Below are positions 26,667-37,100 of a stretch of DNA of 64,000 bases, one piece after another. A program made the translations under genes and the position numbers. Position 1 is the stretch's first letter. The number at the start of each line of letters is the position of its first letter. This DNA comes from Bacteroidota bacterium. GTDB lineage: Bacteria > Bacteroidota > Bacteroidia > UBA4408. The notes beneath the pieces are model-generated. The model searched no databases, was not told the origin of the DNA, and saw only the letters and a program-made list of their open reading frames with translations. Where the stretch lies: assembly GCA_016718805.1 (NCBI GenBank), contig JADKCP010000001.1:62001-126000 (forward strand), read 5' to 3'.

Positions 26667-29105
26667 ATGAAAAAAACTGCTGTCTACATAAGAACATTGG
26701 CAATTGCGCTAGTACTGTTCATGCTTTCACTGCAAAAAACACTTGCTCAAAACTGTGTTATTGCCGGAAACTTAGTGAGTGGAAAAGGAATTCCCATGTT
26801 TATGAAATCCATAAACAACAACCGAATAATCACCGGAGGAGTATATTATACAAGCTCTCAAAGTTACTTTACAATTTTAGGCGATACCCTTCGTCCCCGA
26901 GCCGGCGATATGCTAACCGTTTTTGCAGCGGTACTGGATAGTAACCTCGCACTTATTCGTGCCTTTAATGTTATTGGGTTTAAATCGGCCGGAGGTGCAT
27001 TTAATGATACACGTTTATGGGACATGCATGCCGATGTTGCGGGAAATATTTATTTCTGTGGAAGCTATTCGCAAGATTCCCTCTTTTCCTATTTTTCAGA
27101 CACCATAGTAAGCGATGGTTACCAAGAGGGTTTTTTACTTCGCTGCGACACCATAGGAACTACCACCCTCTTAAAAACTTGTGGGACTCGTCAGTGGAAT
27201 ACAAACTTTAAATTTGAAGATCGAATTCACTCGGTTTGCAGCGACAGTGCGGGCCATGTGTATTTTACCCTTTCGGGGGAAGGTTTTTATTTCACTATTA
27301 ATGGCGACACGGCGAATAGCACTGCGCCATTTGCAAGCTTTAACACCGCCGATATTTTTATTGTAAGTCTAAATGCTGACGGTTCAACTCGCTGGATTCG
27401 CAATTGCGGAACTGTTGGCCGAGACGACGTGGCTTATGATATTGCTGCAAACAACCATGGAGAGGTGGCTGTTTGCGGTGGCTTAAACGGAAGCAATTCC
27501 TTGTTTCATTTTGGCCAGCTTTCCCATACCTATAAATACAGCCAGTATGGCTTGCAAGGTTTTGTTGGTAAACTCGATTCTAGCGGTGTTCCTTTGTGGC
27601 TTTCCCCCATTGAAGTATATTTTCCTTCTGGCCCCGATATTGGTGCTTATGCTGCAGCGATTGACGATTCTGGTTATGTGTATTCTAGCGGCTATTTTGA
27701 TGCTTGGGCCATTTTCAATGGTGATACAGTTCGTTCTCTTTATTCCACTAGTAATTACTTTTCGAAATATGCATTAAACGGACAAACCCAATTTGTTAAG
27801 CTAGGCAACATCGATACTTTTTATCCCTTTCCTATTTACATGGATATAAAAAAAGGAAAGGCGCTTATTACGGGACAGTGCTTTACTAACCAGCTTACGT
27901 TTCAACAATATGGTGCTTGTTGTTCAACAGAAGCTTATGCGGTTACTTACACAACCAAGGGCGAAGTTCTTTGGGTTAGGGGCGCCACTGCTGTTAATGG
28001 TTCTAATCCTTATTTTGGTATGGGTTGTCTCAATGAAAATGGAACAGCCTACGTTTGCGGCACCGGCAGTGGAGGTACTGTGCAAATTTCTCCTTTGCAA
28101 ATTCCCATTTCTGCTGCTAAGAACTATTACATTGTAAAATTTGGTGTAGGTAACCAAAATGGCGTAGGTATTTCCCTTTTAAACAACGGCAACGATACAC
28201 TTGCCTGTGGTGCAACTGCATATATTACTCCTACACTAACTCCGGCAAACGGTCCAAAAATTACCTGGTGGGCAAACAACGATACTATCTCGCTTCCAAA
28301 TTTTACTACCAATTTAAATGCTAGCCCAAAACTTACTACACTCTATATCGCCACCGCTTCATACAATGGTTGCGTTGCTAGTGATTCTGTTTTATTGGTA
28401 GTTGAACCATTGCCTTGTTTTGCAGGCAACGATACGCTAATTTGTGCAGGGCAAGCTTTAGCCTTAACTGGAAATACGCTTAACAACGCTGTTTATAGCT
28501 GGATTCCTGTATCGGCTGTAAGCTCCGGCAGTTCTTCACAAACACAATTCACCGCAACGCAAAACACCACGCTAATTTACCGAATAAGTCGGCAGGGATG
28601 TGTAAACAGTGATACCGTGACTGTACTGGTTAATCAACTTCCTCAAAGTAGTTTTACTTTTTCCAACAATCTGCTGAACGTTACATTTACAAATTCTGCT
28701 TTAGATTACGATAGTTTGTATTGGGATTTTGGCGACACAAGTGCTTTTTCAACTACACTTAATCCAAATCATACCTATGCGCAAAATGGAATTTATACTG
28801 TCTGTTTACATACATTTAATTCCTGCGGAAGCGACAGTAGTTGCCAAACTATTAATTTGAGTACGGTAGGAATAAATGAGCCTTTATCTGCTATTAAAAT
28901 TCAAACACTTGAAATTGGATATCGAATTATCGGTACAAGTTCGCTACGTATTATAGGATTGTTTGATATGTCAGGCCGAGAGGTTTTTGCTGGCGCCGAT
29001 TTTCTTTCAACTAATACACTCAATTTAACAACTCTTCAAAAAGGCGTTTATGCTTTGCGTTATTCGCAGAATGATATTGAATACAGCCTAAAGTTAGTGT
29101 GGTAG
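26667..29105 (+). CDS. Secreted beta-propeller-like (SBBP) protein with PKD domain and T9SS type A signal
   Basis: Predicted exported protein, 812 aa from the ATG at 26667. That start is chosen over the TTG at 26649 because the latter is part of a promoter box and the signal peptide (KKTAVYIRTLAIALVLFML) follows the ATG. Residues about 60-490 hold SBBP-like blades, each with a GN(I/V)YFCGSY or SGYVYSSGYFD motif alternating with a line such as GSTRWIRNCGT or GVPLWLSPIE. Then come Ig-like segments around LACGATAYITP and CFAGNDTLICAG, a PKD domain (LYWDFGDTSAF...HTYAQNGIYTVCLHTF) and a C-terminal sorting domain ending EYSLKLVW. Function is unknown; surface display is likely. It runs convergent to the cyclase gene with only 33 bp between. 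Confidence 0.8.
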   Translation: MKKTAVYIRTLAIALVLFMLSLQKTLAQNCVIAGNLVSGKGIPMFMKSINNNRIITGGVYYTSSQSYFTILGDTLRPRAGDMLTVFAAVLDSNLALIRAFNVIGFKSAGGAFNDTRLWDMHADVAGNIYFCGSYSQDSLFSYFSDTIVSDGYQEGFLLRCDTIGTTTLLKTCGTRQWNTNFKFEDRIHSVCSDSAGHVYFTLSGEGFYFTINGDTANSTAPFASFNTADIFIVSLNADGSTRWIRNCGTVGRDDVAYDIAANNHGEVAVCGGLNGSNSLFHFGQLSHTYKYSQYGLQGFVGKLDSSGVPLWLSPIEVYFPSGPDIGAYAAAIDDSGYVYSSGYFDAWAIFNGDTVRSLYSTSNYFSKYALNGQTQFVKLGNIDTFYPFPIYMDIKKGKALITGQCFTNQLTFQQYGACCSTEAYAVTYTTKGEVLWVRGATAVNGSNPYFGMGCLNENGTAYVCGTGSGGTVQISPLQIPISAAKNYYIVKFGVGNQNGVGISLLNNGNDTLACGATAYITPTLTPANGPKITWWANNDTISLPNFTTNLNASPKLTTLYIATASYNGCVASDSVLLVVEPLPCFAGNDTLICAGQALALTGNTLNNAVYSWIPVSAVSSGSSSQTQFTATQNTTLIYRISRQGCVNSDTVTVLVNQLPQSSFTFSNNLLNVTFTNSALDYDSLYWDFGDTSAFSTTLNPNHTYAQNGIYTVCLHTFNSCGSDSSCQTINLSTVGINEPLSAIKIQTLEIGYRIIGTSSLRIIGLFDMSGREVFAGADFLSTNTLNLTTLQKGVYALRYSQNDIEYSLKLVW

Positions 29106-29138
29106 ATCTGTGAATTCTGTTGCATGAAATATTTCCGT

Positions 29139-31054
29139 TTATTCCAATTCTGATTCAACAAAATACATGTCTATTTCGCCCTTGTTTTTAGCTTGAATTT
29201 TGCCCCTATGTGTGCACTTAAACCGGTCTTTAATTAACTCATAAGTAGTTCCGGAAATGTTTACTTTCCCTGTTTCTCCGCTACTCTCCATGCGCGATGC
29301 TGTATTAACAGTGTCGCCCCAAATATCATAGGCAAATTTCTTAATACCAACTATACCTGCTACTACAGGTCCGGTGTGAATACCCAATCGCAGCTCAAAA
29401 TAGGGTTGTCCTTTTGAAATTCTTTCCTGCTTATTTGCTTCAATAAAAGCAACCATTTCAAGGCCTGCTTTTACTACGTCAATTGGATGGGTGGTGTTTG
29501 TTACCGGCAATCCTCCTGCACACATATAAGCATCGCCAATGGTTTTAATTTTTCAATTCCATATTTGGTAATAATTCGATCGAACTCACTGTAGCAATAA
29601 TTAATTTCCTTAACCAATTCTTCTGCGCTAAGCAATTCGCTGGCTCTTGTAAAATTTTTAAAGTCGGTAAACAACACGCTAATGTTATCGAAACTCTTTG
29701 CCTTGGCCGCTCCGGTTGCTTTTAACTCTTCTGCGGTTTCGGATGGCAAAATGTTTAACAAAAGCTCATCGCTGCGTTGCTTTTCTTTTGAAATTCGATT
29801 GCGTTGTCGCAAGAAAATAGAAGCAAACAACAATACTACCGCAAAGCCACCAATAAATCCATTGCGTACAATTTTTTGTCGTTTAATTTCTTGTTCCTTT
29901 ATTTCCTTGTCTTTGGTAAGTAGATTTATTTCCCCTTCCTTTTTCTGAATGTCAAATCCGAATTGCAGCGTCCCTAATTTTTTATCTACATCAATGTTGT
30001 AAATGGTATCCTTAATGTTAATGAGTAGTTGCTGGTATTTGAAAGCCTTTCCAAAGTCGCTCAATTCGGCATAAATAGTCGACAGTCCTTCATAAATTTC
30101 TTTTAATCGCAACGTCGCTCTAAATTCTTTGGCAATTTTTTCTGCTTTTAAATAATATTCTTGTGCCTGCTCTGAGTCTCCCTTTTTTTCAAAACTCTGA
30201 GCCAAACCAATTAACGAAATGGTAATGTCGTTTTTTGACTCCAATTTGGTTGCTGTTTCATAAGCCTGCTGTTGATAGGCTATAGCCTTGTCGAAATCTC
30301 CTTTTTTTGCCCATACCTTTCCAATTGCTGTTAATGAATATGGAATGTTTGGAGATTCTTCATAGGCTTTTAGTGACTTTTCAAAAAAGTAGAGCGCTGA
30401 ATCGTCTTGGTTGTTTTCTAAATAAATTTCACCCAGGTTTACGGCAACCGTTCCTGTAAGATCGTTATCTCCATTACTTTCACTCAGAGGAAGTGCTCTC
30501 AAATAGTATTGTCGGGCTTTGTCGTGTGTTGCTGGTTTATCAAAATATACTGCACCAATATTAATACAGGACGTGGCTATTCTTAATGTGTCCTTTGTTT
30601 CTTCGGCGAGCTTAAGAGCTTCTAAATACAGTTCCAACGCTTTTGTATTGTCTCCTTGGTCGAAATAAAGCACCCCAATATTGCTCAATATATTCGCAAC
30701 CCCCACTTTGTCGTTAATTGACTTAAATACCACTTGCGACTGTTGCCAGTAATCTAAAGTTTCAATGTATTTTCCTTGAGTATAATAAGCAATTCCAATG
30801 TTCTTTAACGCATATGCTTTACCTTTTTGAAAACCCGCTTTTTCAGCTAATTCCTTGGCTTCTGTAGCTATTTTTATTGCTTCTTGAGGATTGTTGCCAA
30901 GATATTTTTTACACAAGCTGTTAAGCTCATTAACCTTGCTTGTGTCGTCGATTCCGCTTTTTACCAGTGCTTTTAAACTATCAATGGCTCGATCATCTGC
31001 TTTCGCAAACAATGAAAAACACAACACTACACAAAAAAGAAGACAGCGATTCAA
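29139..31054 (-). pseudogene. TPR-containing class III adenylate cyclase, frameshifted
   Basis: Membrane signalling protein that would make cyclic AMP from ATP. Order: signal sequence (NRCLLFCVVLCFSLFAKA), seven to eight TPR units (about 25-330), a coiled-coil stretch, one membrane helix (about 385-405, GFIGGFAVVLLFASIFL), then a class III cyclase domain. The first frame stops soon after YGIEKLK. The second frame resumes GDAYMCAGGLP and includes GIHTGPVVAGIVG and YDIWGDTVNTASRMES. The span is 1,916 nt, one short of 639 codons. The break is at the T-run 29549-29553; one extra A in the coding strand restores EKIKTIGDAYM, including the second metal-binding Asp and the Lys expected for ATP specificity. 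It could be a sequencing error, a slippage site or a true pseudogene. Confidence 0.85.
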
Positions 31055-31123
31055 GGTGTAAATTCAATATTTAGGTGGGTGAAAATACAAATTCTTTTGT
31101 GGTATATATGGCAATGGGTAATA

Positions 31124-31164
31124 TAAAAAAAGGGAAAACAAGTTGTAAAAACTCATTCTCCCTT
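31124..31164 (-). terminator. Rho-independent terminator of the large protease gene
   Basis: On the minus strand AAGGGAGAA pairs with TTTTCCCTT (9 pairs, one G·T; plus-strand 31130-31138 and 31156-31164), followed by a run of T (A-run at 31124-31129). It lies 18 nt after the stop at 31182. Confidence 0.65.
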
Positions 31165-31181
31165 CTTAATAAATGGATTAA

Positions 31182-34100
31182 TTATTCTATAACTATTCGC
31201 ACTACCTCTGTAGCTTTTTCTTCAATAAATAAGAAATAAATGCCTTTAGGGTACGAACTCACATCAATGCTTAATTGGTTTATTCCTTCTTGTGATGTGT
31301 TGTTTATTGCATAATGTACTTTACCTAACAAATCAATCAGTTTTATAGAGTACTGCTGATTCTCTGTTGATTCAAAATGCACCATTAGTTTGTCAGAAGT
31401 TGGATTTGGATAGGTTGTTATATTCATCAAACCGTTTACTACAGTTGGTTCTTCTGCTGTTTCGGTAGTTCTACAAGCTGCATTCACTGCAATTAGTAAC
31501 TCGCTGTTTAGTGAGTTTCCACAAGTGTTTTTTGACTTTACCTTAAGGACAACTGTGGATGCTGTTGTTCCTGTAAATTTCACTTTCACCGATAGGCCTG
31601 TGTTGGTTCCAACTATGGTTGCTCCATTACTTACAGTCCAGTAATAAGATGTTGCTCCGCTTACTGCTCCTATGGTGTAAATCACAGAAGTGCTCGACTT
31701 GCAAACTGTGCTTGCTCCGTTGATTGTTCCAGGTGTTTCAGGAGCTGCGTTCAATGCCAACTTACTCGTTTCACTTGTACCACAGCCGTTTTTGGCCGCA
31801 ACTTTAAGTGATCCTGTTCCTGTAAAGGAATTGCCAAAGTTTACTTTTATGGATGTACCGGTATTACTCACTATGCTAACTCCACTTGGTACCGTCCAGG
31901 AGTAAGAAGTTGCTCCGTTAACAGCAGCTATTGAATATACAACTCCTGTTTTACCACACAGGTTCGTTGTTGGCCCTGAAATTATTCCCGGTACAGGTGG
32001 TTTTGAACGCACCGTCAAACTAGCTACCGGGCTTGTGCTACATGTGTTATTAGCAAAAACAGTAACCGCACCGCTTATAAATCCTGAAGGGAAAGTAATC
32101 ACAACCTCATATTCGCCATACGGATCTCTTCCAACAACCGTAAGTGGATTTCCTGTGTGTCCCATTCTGTCGTCAATGATGCAACCAACTGGGGCTGTCC
32201 ATGTGTAGGACAAAGCGGCATCGTTTTCAATTATTTCAAAATCGTATGAACTTCCACCACATACACCATTGGTAGGGTTGTCGCTACCACTATTTGTTGC
32301 AAAAACAGGCGCTGTAGTTAGTGGTGCATATACTTTCATTGTTCGCGTTCCACTATTTCCGTAGCAATTGCTTGCAACTACCGATATAGTACCACTAACA
32401 AAACTTGAGCTTGTTAACACTTTTACTGTGGTTGTTCCTTGGCCATTTACAAGTGTTATACCTGTTCCGCTAACAGTCCATAAGTAGCTTGCTGCATTAA
32501 CCACCGAAGCAATACTAAATTCTGTTTGGGTTGATGTGCAAATGTTTTTTGAGCCAACAATTATTCCCGGTTTTGAAGGTGCTGCAATCAGTTTAGTTGC
32601 AACACGACTTACAGCAGAACTCGAACCACATGCGTTGTTCGCTTTTACTGATATTGTTCCGGTATTATAGGTCGAGCTGAAGGCAAGTGTAATAGAATTG
32701 CTGTTCGATGATCCAGTAACACCAGAAGGTAAGGTCCAGGTATAGCTTGTTGCTCCTGCTATGGGAGTAATGCTAAATACTACTCCGCTTTGATTGCGAC
32801 ATACTCCAATGGGTCCGTTAATTGGTCCCGGAGTAGCTGGTGCGCCTCCTGTACTTCCTACTGTTGTTGACGCAGAGGCAAGACATCCATTTGCATCGTT
32901 TACATAAACCGTATAAGTTCCTGCAGCTAAACCACTTGCCGATTGTGTTGTAATTGCGCCGGGAATCCAACTATATGTATATCCCGGTGTTCCCCCTTGT
33001 GGCAGCACAGTTGCTGTTCCATTCGCTATTCCGCATGTTGCCGAAGTACTTGATGCGATTACCCCAAATAACGGAGCTGCAACAATTGTTGCCGTTGTTG
33101 TGGCTGCACAACCATTGGCATCACTAACACTGTAATTATATGTTCCGGCAGGCAGGTTAACTGTGGAGGAGCTTCCATATAGATAGCCTCCAACTCCTCC
33201 CGTTGCCTGTAGTTCAACACCTCCTACTTGTCCATAACAAAGTGGCTGTGTAGCTGTTGCCAAAAGTGTGAGTAAAGAAGGGGCTGCATCTATCGACACC
33301 GAAGCTGTTGCTACACATCCATTGGCATCGTTAACACTATAGTTGTAAACTCCGCTTGTCAAATTCGTTGTAGAATTAGAGCTGTAGGTATAATTGCCAA
33401 CTCCTCCTGTTGCAGACAAGTCTACGCTTCCTAATTGTCCATTACAAAGTGGTTGCGTTGCTGTTGCAAGTAGTGTAATTTCTGTTGGTGCAGCATTAAT
33501 TGTTGTGGTGGTTGATGCAATACATCCTTTGTTATCAGTTACTGTATAAGTATAGCCTCCGGCTGCCAGGTTAGTTGTTGGTGATATTCCGAAGTTGTAG
33601 TTTGGTGTACCTCCGGAAGCAGCTAATGTTACGCTGCCGCTTTCGCCATAACATTGTGGCTGGCTAGCCGATGCGCTAATAAACAAACTATCCGGTTCCA
33701 CAAGTGTTCCGCTGTTGTATACTACAGTATAGTTTGACGGTTGTACTAAGTTAACGGCAAATGGAATAATACTATAAACACCACCAGCAGGAGTTCCAAC
33801 AATCGTTTGATTCGTGGCGTTTAAAACTGAGTAATCAGGCCCAGAATCAATTACTCCAATAATGGTGTCTTGATATTGAAACCCTGTTATTGTTGAGCTA
33901 AAGATAGGAGCTCCATAGCAATCCGGCGCCTTGTCTTCTGCCTTTACTGTTAAAGTTGCCGGAGTAATAGTAAGAGCGCCCAATCCATAAGAAATATCAA
34001 AATTATCAGATGTGAAGGCTCCCGGCACAACCGACCAATTTCCAACCGTTGTTCCGGTTACTAAATTGATTGAGTAAAACTCCGACAACGAGTCTGGGGC

Positions 34101-37100
34101 ATTTACATCAATATCTTCTGCATCAATAATTACAACTACCTCATCGTTGGTTGTGTCGGCAAGTGTTGAGCTATTTACCAACCCTTTTCCATTAACTAAC
34201 CCTTTAGCATTAACAAGGCCTTTTCCATTAACCAATCCCTTTCCATTTACTAATCCGCGTCCATTTACAAGTCCTCGCCCATTTACAATTCCGTCGGCAC
34301 TAACTAGTACGGTGGTGTCTTTATTTACTTGATAGTTAAAAATAGATGCAAGTGCAATGTCTACAATATGGGTCGTGTCGTAGGTCATTACATTGTTCAC
34401 CAAACCTTTTCCGTTTACCAAACCTCGAGCATTAACCAATCCTTTTCCACTAACCATAAACGTTAACCCAGAAATGTCGGCATTTACTAAACCTCTTCCG
34501 TTTACCAATCCTTTTCCATCAACAAGTGCGATTCCGTCTTCTGCAAGGTATTGATTGTGCTCGGTTTCAATTGAGTCCAAAAACCCAGCTTGATCCACGA
34601 CGTCAATATTACTATTGTCATATGCATAATTAAATTTAAACCCTCCTATTTTTTCACCATACACAAGAGTTGTGTCTTTTGGAGTAATTAACAATGGCAT
34701 CTTTTCAATCTCTAACAAACCATCAACAAATTCATAAGTGTAAAGTTGATTAAGTGCAACATCCGTAGGGTCTGCTATGTTAAACGCTCGCTCAGGCCGA
34801 ATGTAGTAAAGTGCCACATTGCTTTTGCTGTTTGCCGATGTTGAATAAGTAAGCGTATTTAATCCCAAATCGGTTAGTGTCAAAGTGGTTGCTGCAAGGT
34901 CCACTCCATCAACGGTAATTGTAGATGTAAAGGCCGGCAGCTTCTCTCCAAATTTTTTGTTTTTATTAGCTGCAACAATTTTAATTTTTTGCTTGTAATT
35001 TTGAAAGAAGTAAACAGTATCGGATGTTCCTCCATCATTTTGGTTTGTGCAAACAGCAGCTGTTGAAACCCAAACCGGAGGATTGCCAATAAATGCAGGA
35101 ACTGTTGCGTCTATTTGATTAGCATTTACATAGGTAGAGTTTAATGCGGTTCCATTTAAATAAACCACAGAGCTTGGTGAAATATAACTTCCATATACCG
35201 ACACAGTAAATGCTGTTGTTCCTGCCGTTGTTCCTGCGGGTACCTGTAAACTATCAACAACAGGCTTCGGTGCCACAAAAGATTGTAGTGCCGAATCTGC
35301 TTGAATAAATCCGGAACCCGTTGCATAATCAAATCCCGAACTGCCCATATCCAGCGCTGTATTTTGAAGAATAGTTCTGATGTCCGACGGACTAGCGCTT
35401 TGAGAGTAATATTTTTGTTTTGCTTCAATTAAAAGTGCTGCAACCGCTGCTGCGTGTGGCGCTGCACATGAGGTACCAAAAAAGTTTGGAAATGCGTCTC
35501 CATCAATATTTACTCCTCCCATATTAACCGTAGTGTTTACTCCATTTGGTGCACAAAACTCGGGTTTGTTTCGAACAACTCCATTCACTGCGGTTCCTCC
35601 AATTGATGAAAACGAAGCTACTGTTGGAGGGTTAACTCCAAAGGGTGGTGTATTGGTGTATAAAACAGCACCAACAGCCATTGCTCCTGCTGAGTTTGCC
35701 TGTCCTACAATACTTGATGCTGTTGTTGAGTTGTACTCATCTATAATCGCCTCTCCTCTAAAAACGATGTATTTGAAACGAACATTATCTGTTCCCCAGG
35801 TGCGTGTTATCATAATGTTTGCATGGGCGGTTCCGGCCACAGTAAACGGTAAAACTTCTATTGGGTCGCCCCAGTTGTTTTTGCGGTTAAAGCCAAATAT
35901 TTTTCCTCCGGCATCGTCAACTAAATAAATATCCAAATCGTTTCTGGTTCCCGGTAATTGTCCCAATGAGTAAATTGAATCTTCCCATTGTAACACAATT
36001 GTATAGCTTCCTGCGGGTAGGGTAATGCTTTGGTATAAATCTCCTCCTCCAAAATCATGAGCGCTACCTGTAAAACCTGCAGGTGCTACAACAGGATTAA
36101 AAATTCCTTCGTGTGCTTTATTTCCAAAATTTCCGGCAGCTGAAAAGTAAGAAACTCCCTGCGCCGCAACAGTATTTACGGCTGTTGAAACCAAGCCTTC
36201 TTTAAAAAACGGTTCTGTTATGTAAGTTACGTCATCAACAATTACATCGCATCCTGCCGAAGCAAGTTCTTTAATCCCTTCCGCAAAATCACCGGCACTA
36301 ATGAACCCGGTTCGAAACGCTATTTCTGCATTTGGTGCTATGTCGTGAACAATTTGTGCCATTGCCCTACCTTCATCACTTTGTTTTCCGTAAGGATAGT
36401 CTAGTAATACGCTCACTCCTATGCTTGGTAAGTCTCCATTGCTAACATCAACTGCTGCTTTGTTTCCCGAAAGGGTATTAAAACTATTCGAAATAACACC
36501 CACTTTCACCCCTTGTCCGTTTACTCCAAAAACACCGCGTGAAGCGTCCGAACGCATTGAAATATCTCCTTTGCTGTAAGCAATACCACTGCTGCTAACA
36601 GGTGGATAGTAAGGTCTAACATAGTTCACTAATGTTGGAATACTGTCAAGTTTTTTAAGGTGGTTGATTGGGAATTTTCCGGTAATAATAAATGGATTAA
36701 TACCATTGTCTATTGTATCGGTCATGCCATATGCCGGTGTTAACAACAAGGCCAACAATGCGCTGTATTGTCCATCGTTCGCAATAACTTCAATGTATAC
36801 GCTGTCGGATGAAATTAAATAAATGTTGTTTTTAATCGTAGCTGTGTCTGTTACACTACTTTGATTAAAATATAATTGAGAAAGCTCAGATCCGATTTTG
36901 TCATCCACCTTACCATTTGCCGGTGGCGGATAATATGGACTAATACACGACACTGTGGTAACCTCAATTGATGTGCTTGCGGTACAACCAGAGTTGTAAG
37001 TAGCCAATACTGTGTATGTGCCTGCTGCGCTAGCGGTAATGCTGTCGTTTGTCTCATTATTGGGAGTCCATAAATACGATACTATGCTGTCTATCGGTGC

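Noticed and set aside
29501..29580. Programmed -1 frameshifting in the cyclase on a canonical slippery heptamer
   Set aside because: The in-frame sequence GAA-AAA-TTA does not fit X-XXY-YYZ; only a simple A-run slip is possible, so I list it as a break, not as programmed recoding.
34147..34332. Pro/Thr-rich ORF opposite the GKGLVN repeats
   Set aside because: It is the exact complement of the 18-bp repeat within a well-supported minus-strand gene.
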